DNA of 64,000 nt from Herbaspirillum sp. ST 5-3 (GCF_004804275.1 NZ_STGI01000015.1:79903-143902), one strand, 5' to 3'. Positions 26,685 to 38,216 are shown, counted from the first letter of the stretch. The notes: generated from the letters alone by a model not told the origin. A program made the numbers and translations.

Positions 26685-27593
26685 TTACTTCGCGTGGCAG
26701 GTCATGCATAGCTTGCTCCCCGCATTCGAGACGCGCAGGAAGGTCGGGAAGAAGTCGCTGTCGCGGCCTGCCGAAGGAACGCCGTGCGGGTCGTGGCAGG
26801 ACGCGCATTCCACCTGCACCTTGCCATTGGTGACGTACAGGCGGATGTCGCCGCTGTCCATGCTGCCGCTGTTGTTGGTGTCAAAAAAGCGCGCCGCACC
26901 CTGCGAACCGCTGGGTGCATTGAAGTCGGTGCCAGGCCCGTTTTTGGATGGGAAGGTGACGCCCACCGGATGGTCGTTCCTCAGATCGGTGCCGATGGCG
27001 GCGACCGTGAAGTCGGTTGCGCCCGCGCCGAGGAAGCCGGCACCCGTCGAATGGCAGGCCAGGCATTCGCCCTGTGTCAGGCGCAAGTGCACCGACGCAT
27101 TCTGCCCGCGCGGATTGACCCAGGTGTTGAGGAAGGAATCGTTCTGCGTGGTTTCCTGCGCCTTCAAATAACGACCCGAGCCAGGCATGTTGATGATGGA
27201 ATCGACTGCGGTCTGGCCATCATGGCATGACAGGCAAGCCAGTGAATTGTTGCCCGGCTGGGAAACCTCACCCTGCAGCGTCTGCGTGCCGAGCTGATTG
27301 TAGGTGGTATAGGTTGTCACCTTCATGGTGCGGTTCCACAACGGCAGGTTGGTCGTAGTGTTGGCGCCGTGAGGCGTGTGGCAATAGACGCAGATCTCCT
27401 GGTAGTCGTTGCGGTAGTTGTCCATCATCGCGCCGCTCGGCCCGCCCGCAACCTGCCGCTGCGTCAGGTTGTGCCGCGTATTGCTGATGCTGCCCCGGTT
27501 GCTGAACTTGGTCGTCAGGTCGCCGGCTCCGTAGGCAAGGCCGAAGACGCTTCCGAGCAGCAGGAATGCAACAATGATTTTTCGCAGTGTCAT
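26685..27593 (-). CDS. Exported pentaheme c-type cytochrome
   Basis: 302 residues with a signal peptide (about 1-22) and five CxxCH haem sites: 68-72, 120-124, 167-171, 253-257 and 286-290. Several follow the doubled-CxxCH style (CHTPHG, CHDPHG). An Asp/Asn/Ser-rich insert FFDTNNSGSMDSGDIRLYV resembles a calcium-binding dockerin-like loop. It should be periplasmic or extracellular and pass electrons; partner unknown. It is 18 bp downstream of the NHL lipoprotein gene, so the pair is almost certainly an operon. Confidence 0.93.
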   Translation of the reverse strand: MTLRKIIVAFLLLGSVFGLAYGAGDLTTKFSNRGSISNTRHNLTQRQVAGGPSGAMMDNYRNDYQEICVYCHTPHGANTTTNLPLWNRTMKVTTYTTYNQLGTQTLQGEVSQPGNNSLACLSCHDGQTAVDSIINMPGSGRYLKAQETTQNDSFLNTWVNPRGQNASVHLRLTQGECLACHSTGAGFLGAGATDFTVAAIGTDLRNDHPVGVTFPSKNGPGTDFNAPSGSQGAARFFDTNNSGSMDSGDIRLYVTNGKVQVECASCHDPHGVPSAGRDSDFFPTFLRVSNAGSKLCMTCHAK

Positions 27594-27611
27594 TTGTCTC
27601 CGATGTCCGTA

Positions 27612-28724
27612 TTATTTCGCCGCCTGCAGGATCTTGTTGCCCTCGGCCTCGCTCAAGCGGCGAATGACTTCCACTTTGTTGAACAACTGGTCCACCACAT
27701 ATACCCGCCCGGTCTCGTCGACCGAGATACCGCTCAGCAGGCCGTACTGACCGGGACGGCTGTCGCGGCTGGCCTCGCCCACCGTCAGCAGCAATTGCCC
27801 GTCCGGCCTGAAGATCTGAAAATTATTGAAGCTGGCGTCGCTTACATAGACATTGCCGTCATTATCGACGGCGATGCCGCGCGGACGCGCCAGGTTGCCC
27901 GGATTGACACCAGGGCTGCCGAAGGCGCGCAGGAACTTGCCGTCGCGGTCGAATGCCTGCACCCGGAAATTTCCCGAGTCCAGCACGTACAGCGTGCCGT
28001 CAGGGGCGACCGCGCCTTGCAGCGGTACATTGAACTGGCCGTCGGCGCGGCCGCGCGTGCCGATCACCTTCAGCTTCCTGCCTTCCTTGTCGTACACCAC
28101 CACGCAATGCTGGTCGCTCTCGTTATCGGAGCGGTCGATCGCATAGATCCGTTCGCCGTCGGGACTGACCGCGACGCCGGTCGGCCGCTCCAGGTCGGCC
28201 GGCCCGCCGATGGCGCGCTGGAACAGGCCGAGCTGGTCGTACACGATCACTTGCCGACGCTTGCTGTCGGCCACATAGACATTCATCTCCGCATCGAGCG
28301 CCAGCCCCGCGGGTTGCTGCAGCGTGCCGGGCTGGCGCAGGCCGAAACGAAAGACCTTGCGCCGCGGGACATCGAAGACGACGATCGACCTGGTGCGGGT
28401 GTCGGCCACGAAAATGTTGCCGTTGCGCGCTACCACTGCCGCCGGTTTTTCGAACACCGGTGTGTCCGCCATCGACTTGAGGCCGGTCAGTTCGATCATC
28501 ATCTTTTCCGTGCCCTGCTCCGGCGCACGGATGTCAGCGGCGGAGCGCAGCACCGTCTCGTAGGCAAAGCGCGGACGGTCCGGCGGTTGCGGCCACAATG
28601 TGCGCCGCGCAGGCTTGGCCGCCTGGTCGGGCATTACCGCGCAGGCCGCGAGCAGCACAGCGCATGCAAGCACGGAAAATCGCGGAGCGCATAAGAAGCG
28701 CAGAAGACGCAGGCCCGTCGCCAT
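27612..28724 (-). CDS. NHL-repeat (six-bladed propeller) lipoprotein
   Basis: 370 residues. A type II signal peptide ends in the lipobox LLAAC with Cys28. The rest is NHL repeats with recurring patterns GIAVDNDGNVYVSD, GVAVSPDGERIYAID and GLALDAEMNVYVADS, making one six-bladed propeller. Such lipoproteins act as binding scaffolds at the cell surface; pairing with multihaem cytochromes is seen in metal-reducing bacteria. Here it precedes the pentaheme cytochrome, suggesting a surface redox complex. Membrane leaflet cannot be told from the sequence. Confidence 0.9.
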   Translation of the reverse strand: MATGLRLLRFLCAPRFSVLACAVLLAACAVMPDQAAKPARRTLWPQPPDRPRFAYETVLRSAADIRAPEQGTEKMMIELTGLKSMADTPVFEKPAAVVARNGNIFVADTRTRSIVVFDVPRRKVFRFGLRQPGTLQQPAGLALDAEMNVYVADSKRRQVIVYDQLGLFQRAIGGPADLERPTGVAVSPDGERIYAIDRSDNESDQHCVVVYDKEGRKLKVIGTRGRADGQFNVPLQGAVAPDGTLYVLDSGNFRVQAFDRDGKFLRAFGSPGVNPGNLARPRGIAVDNDGNVYVSDASFNNFQIFRPDGQLLLTVGEASRDSRPGQYGLLSGISVDETGRVYVVDQLFNKVEVIRRLSEAEGNKILQAAK

Positions 28725-28970
28725 GGCAAAGCGAAACTCCCAACTTTAAGAATTGAATCGCGATGGTTGACGGCGCAAGCTGCGCAGCGGAATCCGTATC
28801 GCTCGGTCATGTCTCGGTCCTGCGGTGCATGACCACAGGAGCAACGCGGATACTAATGGAGCGCGAATGCCGTTGTAAATACAACAAATTGATCGCGGAT
28901 AATGAATCCTGATTTTCTTGTGAAGCGAGCCGCGCGGTGCATGTGCACACCGGTTTTCAGTCGGCCGTTC

Positions 28971-30119
28971 TCAATCGGATTCGGACACGACGCGGTTGCG
29001 TCCGATGGCCTTCGCCGTGTACAACGCGGCATCGGCGCGCCGCATCAGGTCGCTGTGCGAGTCGGCATCGCGCAGGCTCGCGACGCCGATGCTCACGGTA
29101 TAGGGAACGGCACTTCGCGTTCCAATGATCTTGTCGCCTGCCGGTTTCGTATCGAGCGCCACGCGCAGACGCTCGCCTGCCGCCTGCGCGGCATAACGGT
29201 CCGTTTCCGGCAGCAGGACTGCGAACTCCCCGCCGCCGATGCGCGCGAAATAATCGATTTCGCGCAGCACCGCTTCCGCGCGCAAGGCCACGTCGATCAG
29301 TACCTGATCTCCGCCGGCATGACCGTAGCTGTCATTGATGTGTTTGAAATGATCGATATCGATCAGCAACAAGGACAAGGCATGGCGCGTTCTCCTGGCG
29401 CGCGACAGCTCGCGATCCACCAGTTCAAGGAAGGCGCCGCGCGACCATGCGCCGGTGAGGAAATCGCGATTGGCGGCCTGTTCGGTCTGCGCCATCATTC
29501 TTGCGTGCACCATCATCACCGCGCCGAAGCTCAGCGTCGGGAGGATGAGCGCATCCATGGACAGGAAGAAGCCATCCCACCATGCAATTGGCATCTCGCC
29601 CGTATTGAATAAAGCTTGAACGATGCGCGGAACATTTCCCAGCGCAACAAGCGACGCCACCACAGCACTGAAGAGATGAGGAAAGCGCAAACGCAACGAT
29701 TTGCGTGCGCGCAAGACCGTGAACGCAATCACCAGCGAAAGAGAGCCTTCGAACAGTCCGATCGCAGCACTGCGCCATGCGGAGACATCCGGCAGGTAAT
29801 GGAGTATGGCAAGCGCCGCGACCAGCAGGCCCGCTCCTGCACTCGCCGCGAACCATTGCATCCTGCGGCCGAGAAAGTGCCGGAATCCCGCGAGTACCAT
29901 GACCACGCCCGCGGCATGCAGCGCCGGTGCCGCCATGTCGGCGACAGGCGGCAGCGCGTCGGCAAATGCGTGAAGCAGAAGTGCGGTGCATGCAAAGACG
30001 TTTGCCAGGCACCACTCCTTGATCCCGGGTATTCCACTGCGGATCAGGGAGCCGAGCACGAGCAGCATCAGCACACAAAACAGCGCCCCGGCCAGGAGGA
30101 TGTTGAATGTCGTCGACAT
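28971..30119 (-). CDS. Membrane GGDEF protein with degenerate GGGEF site
   Basis: 382 residues: about seven TM helices (about 5-210) and a C-terminal GGDEF domain (about 225-382). The active-site loop reads GGGEF instead of GG(D/E)EF, confirmed at codon level near 29242-29256 (GGC GGC GGG GAG TTC). An I-site REID is intact five residues upstream. The domain may therefore bind c-di-GMP without making it, or have weak activity. DHFKHINDSYGHAGGD is a normal substrate-binding helix. It is monocistronic, facing the plus-strand Lys/Ala-rich gene across a 260-bp gap. Confidence 0.9.
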   Translation of the reverse strand: MSTTFNILLAGALFCVLMLLVLGSLIRSGIPGIKEWCLANVFACTALLLHAFADALPPVADMAAPALHAAGVVMVLAGFRHFLGRRMQWFAASAGAGLLVAALAILHYLPDVSAWRSAAIGLFEGSLSLVIAFTVLRARKSLRLRFPHLFSAVVASLVALGNVPRIVQALFNTGEMPIAWWDGFFLSMDALILPTLSFGAVMMVHARMMAQTEQAANRDFLTGAWSRGAFLELVDRELSRARRTRHALSLLLIDIDHFKHINDSYGHAGGDQVLIDVALRAEAVLREIDYFARIGGGEFAVLLPETDRYAAQAAGERLRVALDTKPAGDKIIGTRSAVPYTVSIGVASLRDADSHSDLMRRADAALYTAKAIGRNRVVSESD

Positions 30120-30383
30120 AGAGGATGGAGTTCAAGCGGGAAGCACGCGCGACTGCGCGCATGCATGAGTATAAGCAGATGCGCGCAGCGGCGTGAGGAA
30201 TCTGTCTGGAGGAATCACTCGATGATTTCCACAGTGCATTGCATTGCCGAACACAGGCAGCATCGGCACCGGAAATGTTCTCGCGGTGCTAACAATTCCT
30301 TACAACTCAGGGTCAACTGGTTCTGCATCGACTTCGTTTTGATCAGTGTAGTAAAACTTTTAGTTTAATCATCGAGGAGTGTT

Positions 30384-30704
30384 ATGAAGACTTTGATTGC
30401 AACCCTGATCGCCGGCCTGTTTGCTACCGCTGCATTTGCGCAATCGAGCGCACCGGCTCCTGCCTCCAAGCCCGCTGCCAGCGCAACCAAGAAGGAAGCC
30501 AAGGCGGAAGAGAAGGCGACCAAGGCTGATGCCAAGGCAGAAGAGAAAGAAACGAAGGCAGCTGCCGATGCCAAGGCCGATGTCGTGAAGGCCGACACCA
30601 AAGCCGAAAAATCGAAGGCCAAGGCACACACCAAGGCGAAGAAGAAGATCGCTGCCGCAAAGAAGGATGCAGCCGAAGAGAAGGCTGACGCTGCCAAGAA
30701 GTAA
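30384..30704 (+). CDS. Exported Lys/Ala/Glu-rich low-complexity protein
   Basis: 106 residues. A clean signal peptide (MKTLIATLIAGLFATAAFA, cut before QSS) is followed by repeats built from Lys, Ala, Glu and Asp with no hydrophobic core, as in histone-H1-like or LEA-like disordered proteins. GAGGAG precedes the ATG and a terminator follows. The net-basic C-terminus could bind polyanions, but no function is known. Frequent in Burkholderiales as a hypothetical protein. Confidence 0.85.
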   Translation: MKTLIATLIAGLFATAAFAQSSAPAPASKPAASATKKEAKAEEKATKADAKAEEKETKAAADAKADVVKADTKAEKSKAKAHTKAKKKIAAAKKDAAEEKADAAKK

Positions 30705-30736
30705 TCCTGCTGAACCGCATGATTCGCGGAAAGAAA

Positions 30737-30765
30737 AAGGGGCGGAAATATCCGCCCCTTCCTTT
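30737..30765. terminator. Bidirectional terminator
   Basis: AAGGGGCGGA and TCCGCCCCTT form a perfect 10-bp stem with a 4-nt loop. A T-rich tail (CCTTTCT) lies on the plus strand and AAAGAAAA upstream gives T's on the minus strand. It serves both the Lys/Ala-rich gene and the convergent methyltransferase gene. Confidence 0.85.
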
Positions 30766-30806
30766 CTGTCTTGCCGCGCTTCATCGCCGTGGTTTGCCGG
30801 CGGAAT

Positions 30807-31949
30807 TTATTTCCCGCGCATGCCGAGACGCCATAACGACGTGACCTCCGCCGCGCGTGCCGTGTGCAGCGGATCCGTTTCATCCACCGCTTTCGGATGA
30901 CGCGGGCGCACATCGATTTTTCCCAGCACGTGCAATCCCGCACGTTCAATGTAACTGAGCAATTCCTCGCGCGAACGCAAGCCGAGATGCTCGGCAAAAT
31001 CGGACAGGATCAGCCAGCCCTCGCCGCCCGGCGCGAGATGTGCGGCAAGTCCGTCGAGAAAGCCGCGCAGCATGCGGCTGTCGGGGTCGAACACCGCGTA
31101 TTCGATTGGTGAACTCGGGCGTGCCGGTACCCAGGGCGGATTGCAGATCACCAATGGCGCACGCCCTTCCGGAAACAGATCCGCCTGCACGACCTCCACC
31201 TGCTTGCCGTAACCGAGACGCGCGATGTTTTCGCGCGCGCAGGCAAGCGCACGCGCGTCCTGATCCGTGGCAACGATACGTCGCACGCCGCGTTTGGCCA
31301 GCACCGCCGACAACACGCCGGTACCGGTGCCGATATCGAATGCCAGCGCGGTGGAAGGCAACGGCGCCTGCGCCACCAGCTCGACATATTCGCCGCGCAC
31401 CGGCGAGAACACGCCGTAGCAAGGATGGATGCGCGCGCCGAGCGCCGGGATCTCGACGCCCTTCTTGTGCCATTCATGCGCACCGATCAGGCCGAGCAAC
31501 TCGCGCATGGACGCGACATAAGCTTCATCTGCCGCACCCCAGGCTTCGCTGCAGGCCAGGTGCACATCGGGCGCGCGGCGCAGCGGAATCACATGACCGG
31601 CTTCGAATGGCAGCAGGAGCATGCCGAGAATGCGCGCGCGCTGCGCCTGTTCCTTGCGGTGCAGGTGAAATGCCTGGTCAGGAGAGACTGCGGCCACCGG
31701 TGCCTTTGCACGGCGCGGCTTGCGCTCGATGCGGCGCGCCAAGGCCTGCAACAACTGACGTGCGTTCTGGAAATCACCGCGCCAAAGCAGTCCGCTGCCT
31801 TCGCACGCAAGCCGGTAAGCGTTGTCGGCCGTCATGCGGTCGTCGGCAATGACGACACGCTTGGGCGGAGGCACGCCGGCTTCCGAACGCCAGCGCGCGA
31901 CGTGCGGCGCGTCGTCCTCTGTCCATTGGATGATCGGATGGCTGCTCAT
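30807..31949 (-). CDS. Class I SAM-dependent methyltransferase (HemK/RsmC-like)
   Basis: 380 residues. An N-terminal about 170-residue domain of its own kind is followed by a Rossmann methyltransferase: motif I AFDIGTGTGVLSAVLAKRG, VATDQDARAL, and the catalytic NPPW loop (ICNPPWVPA) that marks N-methylation of Gln, Asn, guanine or adenine. Substrate not determinable; the NPPW plus the N-terminal extension resemble rRNA or release-factor methylases. It lies 126 bp downstream of the glycosyltransferase gene on the same strand. Confidence 0.85.
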   Translation of the reverse strand: MSSHPIIQWTEDDAPHVARWRSEAGVPPPKRVVIADDRMTADNAYRLACEGSGLLWRGDFQNARQLLQALARRIERKPRRAKAPVAAVSPDQAFHLHRKEQAQRARILGMLLLPFEAGHVIPLRRAPDVHLACSEAWGAADEAYVASMRELLGLIGAHEWHKKGVEIPALGARIHPCYGVFSPVRGEYVELVAQAPLPSTALAFDIGTGTGVLSAVLAKRGVRRIVATDQDARALACARENIARLGYGKQVEVVQADLFPEGRAPLVICNPPWVPARPSSPIEYAVFDPDSRMLRGFLDGLAAHLAPGGEGWLILSDFAEHLGLRSREELLSYIERAGLHVLGKIDVRPRHPKAVDETDPLHTARAAEVTSLWRLGMRGK

Positions 31950-32075
31950 CGCCGCATCCTGTCGGCGGTGGTCGGAAAATCAGGGAATTGCATGGCAGCG
32001 TCGCTCGAAGTGTGGGGAAGGCGCCGTGATCCGGCGCCGGCCACGAGTGTAACCCATCCGCGGCGCCGTTCTGCC

Positions 32076-34058
32076 TTATTCGATGTCGATATGTGCGGTG
32101 CTGCCCTTGATGAAGTTGCGCCACATGCTGCGGCATGCCTGCTGAAAGCGCGATGCGAGCAAGTCATGGTCGCACAGCACCGACGTCACAAGCCGCTTGC
32201 GTGCGCCTTGCCGCAGCGTACGCAATTTCGCCGGCGCGCCGACGAGTTGCGCCGCGATATGTGCCATCTCCTCGCCATCGGCGGCGATCAGGTTTGCCAT
32301 GCCGGCACCGCGTGCAATCAGCTCGCCGAACCGGCCGGCGTGATGACTGCCGGCGATCGTCAACGTGGGTACGCCCATCCACAGCGCATGCATCGCCGTG
32401 GTATGGCTGTTCCATGGGAAGCAATCGAGAATCAGGTCGATTTCATTATGCAACGCGAGATACTCTTGCATCGCGACATGACCGCGGAACTCCAGCCGCG
32501 ATGCCGGCACGCCATGTTCCGTAAATGCCTGCAACAGTCGCTCGCGTCCGCTCTCTGCGCCAAGGCCCTTGGCGACGAACAGCATTTTCGCGTTCGGCAC
32601 CGCTTCCAGCACCTGCGCCCAGCGCGCGACCGTCGATGCGCTAACTTTGTTGAGCCGATGGAAAGAAGCGAAAGTCGGAAAGCCGTTCGTCGTCATCGGC
32701 AAGTCAGCGACCTCGACCGCGCTGTCCGGCAGGCGATAGGAAGCGAAACAATTGCCGAGCCTGCAGAGCTTTTCGGTGTAATGCGCCTCGGTCATGCCGA
32801 TCGGATCGAGAAGCGCATCGGTGATGAAATAGTCCATGTGCGGCAGACCGGTCGTCGCCGCATAGCCGAGATAGCTCGCTTGCACCGGCGCGACGCGAGT
32901 GCCGAACAGCCGCACGCGTTCGGATGTATGGCCGCCGAGGTCGAACAGAATGTCGATGCCGTCCTTGCGCACCAGTTCGGCGACTGCTGCGTTGTCGGTC
33001 AGGTGGAAGGTGTCGGTCCAGCCGTCCGCGTGTTGCCGCAAGCGCGCGGTGACTTCGTCGGCCGTGCGCACATCGGAATAGAAATGGAGCTGGGACTGCG
33101 TACGGTCGATGCGCGCGATCAGGCTTTCGAGGAAGAAGGCAACCGGATGTTCGCGCAGGTCGGCCGAGACGAATCCAAGGCGCAGCGGACGATCGGGATT
33201 CCGGTCCACCGTGAGCGGCGCCATTTCGGCCGCCTGCGTCGTAATGCGCGCTGCCCATTGCTGGTGCTCGCGCAAGACTTGCTGCGGGTCATATGGTTCG
33301 ACGAAATTGAGCGCGAACAGGCGCGCATTCTCGGTCGGCTGCGACGCGTTTTTCTCGAACAGCTGAATGGCCTGCGCGACGTCGCCCATTTCGAGATAGC
33401 TGCGCGCCGCGTTGAACATCGCAACCCCGTCGTCCGGCTTGATCTCCAGCGCGCGCTCGCCGTAGTGCACCGACTTGTGGAAATCGCCAAGGGAGTAGTG
33501 GCACACGCCGGCGTTGAGGTTGAGCGTGTAGTTGTCCATGCCGAGCGCGAAGGCGCGCTCATACGCCGCGACGGCGCCCTCGAAGTCGGCCTTGCCCTGG
33601 CGTGCGATGCCCAGGAGTGCCTGCACGTCGGCCGCCTCGTGGCGGCGTGCGAGCGCAGCCAGCACTTCGGCGGCCTCGTCGTATTGTTCGAGCGAGATCA
33701 GGCAGGAACCGAAGTTGTGCGTGGCCTGCGCATGCAAGTGCGGCGAAGAGTTGACGATGGCCTTGTGATAGCACGCCATTGCCTGTTCGAACTCGCCGCG
33801 GGCGGAATAGGAGATGCCGAGGTTGTACCAGAGGTCGCCATGCCTGGGATTGTGCGGGACGGCTTTCTTCAGCGCGCTTTCGGAACCGGCGTAGTCGCCG
33901 AGCATGCCCTTGGCCTGTCCAAGCAGGAACCATGCTTCAAAGCCCTTGGGCGCTTTTTGCACCGCTTTCTCAAGTTCCGGGAGTGCCAGTTCGGCATTGC
34001 CGGCATGGAGGTGTGCCCTGGCTCGCTGCAGAGCTTTTGCGACGCGTTCTGGATACAT
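32076..34058 (-). CDS. TPR protein with SPINDLY/OGT-type glycosyltransferase domain (GT41)
   Basis: 660 residues. About seven TPR repeats (1-260; e.g. HGDLWYNLGISYSARGEFEQA) precede a two-lobed GT41 domain (about 295-645): LRLGFVSADLREHPVAFFLE, DILFDLGGHTSERV, ASYLGYAATTGL, DLILDCFPWNSHTTAMHALW and GVPTLTIAG. The family transfers GlcNAc or fucose to protein Ser/Thr. In bacteria, members often modify flagellins, adhesins or other surface proteins; none is adjacent. Cytoplasmic, with no signal or TM. Upstream lies a lipoprotein gene on the same strand. Confidence 0.92.
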   Translation of the reverse strand: MYPERVAKALQRARAHLHAGNAELALPELEKAVQKAPKGFEAWFLLGQAKGMLGDYAGSESALKKAVPHNPRHGDLWYNLGISYSARGEFEQAMACYHKAIVNSSPHLHAQATHNFGSCLISLEQYDEAAEVLAALARRHEAADVQALLGIARQGKADFEGAVAAYERAFALGMDNYTLNLNAGVCHYSLGDFHKSVHYGERALEIKPDDGVAMFNAARSYLEMGDVAQAIQLFEKNASQPTENARLFALNFVEPYDPQQVLREHQQWAARITTQAAEMAPLTVDRNPDRPLRLGFVSADLREHPVAFFLESLIARIDRTQSQLHFYSDVRTADEVTARLRQHADGWTDTFHLTDNAAVAELVRKDGIDILFDLGGHTSERVRLFGTRVAPVQASYLGYAATTGLPHMDYFITDALLDPIGMTEAHYTEKLCRLGNCFASYRLPDSAVEVADLPMTTNGFPTFASFHRLNKVSASTVARWAQVLEAVPNAKMLFVAKGLGAESGRERLLQAFTEHGVPASRLEFRGHVAMQEYLALHNEIDLILDCFPWNSHTTAMHALWMGVPTLTIAGSHHAGRFGELIARGAGMANLIAADGEEMAHIAAQLVGAPAKLRTLRQGARKRLVTSVLCDHDLLASRFQQACRSMWRNFIKGSTAHIDIE

Positions 34059-34253
34059 GGATCATCTCTGGTAATCGGCCGACTGACAGGCAGTCACAGC
34101 GATCCTATCGGCGCACCGGGCGCGATTCCATGAACTCGATCAAGGTTTTCCGCGCGAAATTGCTATTGCGTGCGTGACCTTCCGGGTGACGACGGGGTGA
34201 TGTAGGCGGCGTCTCCGAAGGCGCGTAGGACAGGCTGCCGCGGGCGGACAGAC

Positions 34254-34646
34254 TCAGGGAGATATCGTGATTTTCGACAGGATTGGTGTGTCGTTGTAAC
34301 CCGGCAGGCGAATGCTGACCAGGCTGCCTGCGTTGAACGCGATGTCCTTGATAGGCGTGCCGGAAATGACGCCGGTGCGGCGGTCCAGCAGCAGGCCGGA
34401 GGGCAGCGCCGCGTCCTGCACGAACTCGCCTTTCCCGGCGCAGGTGGCCGGCACGCCCGAGAGAACCGGCGTTGCGGTGAGCGGCACGTTGACCTTGCCG
34501 CGCACATCGGTGGCGATCTGTCCGTTGGTATTCCACTGCGCGGTGATGCTCAGCGGCGTCTCGCTGGAACAGGGAATCAAGCCGTTCTCGCCGCCGCATG
34601 CGGCGAGCGTCAGTGCAGCGACAGCGCTGTACAATCGTTTCGACAT
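34254..34646 (-). CDS. Putative lipoprotein with Ig-like fold
   Basis: 130 residues. A signal peptide with lipobox-like LTLAACGG (Cys about 17) is followed by a compact beta-rich domain; the segment ALPSGLLLDRRTGVISGTP is the hallmark of putative Ig (He_PIG) domains. Two more Cys (in IPCSS and ATCAG) may form a disulfide. The ATG at 34646 is chosen for the signal peptide (MSKRLYSAVAAL). Function unknown; probably outer-membrane anchored. It is 195 bp upstream of the SPINDLY-type gene. Confidence 0.8.
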   Translation of the reverse strand: MSKRLYSAVAALTLAACGGENGLIPCSSETPLSITAQWNTNGQIATDVRGKVNVPLTATPVLSGVPATCAGKGEFVQDAALPSGLLLDRRTGVISGTPIKDIAFNAGSLVSIRLPGYNDTPILSKITISP

Positions 34647-34774
34647 ATCTTCCTCGGTACGTGGCGAAGCATGCGATGCGGCTTGCATTCCATGTATCGA
34701 TCGTATCGATATCGCAATCGCGTCACCGGAAGTTTTTCATGACCCTGGAGGACATTGTCTCGACTTTCCGGCAC

Positions 34775-35170
34775 TCATCTGCCAGGCGGCCATTCGGGCC
34801 AGGATCTCACACCCTCGTACTGCAACCAGGCAACGTCGTGCGACGCCCAGATATGGGCAACCGGCCGGATACCGGGATCGTCGTCGAGCGACGCGACCCG
34901 CACGATGACATGCGGCTGGTGCGTGCGTTCCGCGATCAGGTGCGTGCCGCATTGCGAGCAAAAGCGGCGAAATTTGCCGGGCGAAGATTCATAGGAAGAG
35001 AGCTTGTCTTCGCCCCTGGACCAGCGAAAATGCGCGCGCATGACGCCTGCGGTCGAGACGAAGGCAGCCGCCTGCGCCTTTCTGCATGTGTGGCAGTGGC
35101 AATGGCTGATCGGCATGTCGATGCTGTCGATCTCGTAGGCAACGGCGCCGCACAGGCAGCTTCCTCGCAT
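34775..35170 (-). CDS. GFA-family zinc-binding protein
   Basis: 131 residues. Zinc/structural cysteines are in GSCLCGAVAYE, HCHCHTCRKAQ and FCSQCGTHL, the pattern of the glutathione-dependent formaldehyde-activating-enzyme (CENP-V/GFA) family. Despite the name, most members have no proven role in formaldehyde metabolism. The ATG at 35170 has an AGGAAAGG-type SD. Single gene; possibly a small-molecule adduct or detoxification enzyme. Confidence 0.9.
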   Translation of the reverse strand: MRGSCLCGAVAYEIDSIDMPISHCHCHTCRKAQAAAFVSTAGVMRAHFRWSRGEDKLSSYESSPGKFRRFCSQCGTHLIAERTHQPHVIVRVASLDDDPGIRPVAHIWASHDVAWLQYEGVRSWPEWPPGR

Positions 35171-35313
35171 GGCATTTCCTTTCCTTTGGGCCGTGAGATG
35201 TCACAGTGTAAATCAGCCGGCTTGCACGATCCGTATGCGCATGGGACCGGTCAGTGTCGTTTGATGTCGATTAGTGGTTTGCCACTACAACAGGCGCGCC
35301 CCGCTCTTGTAGA

Positions 35314-37546
<2,233 letters not shown>

Positions 37547-37567
37547 TCAAGGCCGCCGCGGGCAGGC

Positions 37568-38056
37568 TCAGTCCTGCTTGCCCTCGGGGTTAGCTTCCGC
37601 GTCCGGTTCCAGCAGGCGCACTTTACCCAGCACCAGCGGCCCGCCGCACTCCGAACAGGTTTGCCCCGGCTTGGTGAACTTGCCGCATTCGGTGTGCAGC
37701 AGCACCATCGGCGCGCAGTCTTCCCTCGGCAGCCATTCATTCCCGAAGCGCATCAGCTCCAGCACCACCGGGAACAGCCCCTTTCCGACATCCGTCAGCT
37801 CGTACTTGTATCGCAGCGGCCGTTCCTGATAGGGCGTCTTCGCAACGACCTTGGCTTCGATCAGGCGCGTCAGCCGGTTGGTGAGGATATTCGTCGCGGC
37901 ACCGGTCTGCTTCTGCAAATCATCGAAACGTTGCGAACCACGGAACAGGGAGCGCAGCACCAGCAATACCCATTCATCGCCGATCAGGTGGGCGGAACGA
38001 ACAATCGGGCAAGTCAGCGGCGCGGCCGGTTTCACACATTTCTCCATAATTTTCAT
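37568..38056 (-). CDS. HxlR-family transcriptional regulator
   Basis: 162 residues from MKIMEKCVKP. The winged helix is typical: LIGDEWVLLVLRSLFRG, QRFDDLQKQTGAATNILTNRL and YELTDVGKGLFPVVLEL. A C-terminal Cys-pair region (TECGKFTKPGQTCSECGG) looks like a zinc ribbon. Other possible starts are the ATG at 38047 or a GTG a few codons on, which has the best SD (GGAG). Two TTGCAAAAT-containing sites lie in the divergent region to the DUF4148 gene, so it may control that gene and itself. The inducing signal is unknown. Confidence 0.88.
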   Translation of the reverse strand: MKIMEKCVKPAAPLTCPIVRSAHLIGDEWVLLVLRSLFRGSQRFDDLQKQTGAATNILTNRLTRLIEAKVVAKTPYQERPLRYKYELTDVGKGLFPVVLELMRFGNEWLPREDCAPMVLLHTECGKFTKPGQTCSECGGPLVLGKVRLLEPDAEANPEGKQD

Positions 38057-38063
38057 TGTAATG

Positions 38064-38119
38064 ACTTGCAAAATAAAAGTCACTGGTTTATGATGAATTC
38101 GTGGCTTGCAAAATGCAAG
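38064..38119. promoter_or_regulatory. Paired operator-like sites between HxlR and DUF4148 genes
   Basis: CTTGCAAAATGCAAG (38105-38119) is a perfect 15-bp palindrome. A related site ACTTGCAAAATAAAAGT lies at 38064-38080, with the centres about 40 bp apart, so both face the same side of the helix. Likely HxlR binding sites. Confidence 0.6.
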
Positions 38120-38216
38120 TAACTAAGGCGCTGTTGAGGGGCGCAGGTAGCCAACACCGGTTGCCGACCGCCCGTCGCCGCCCTTTCCCGATTAACCATC
38201 CCGATGGAGAAATAAC

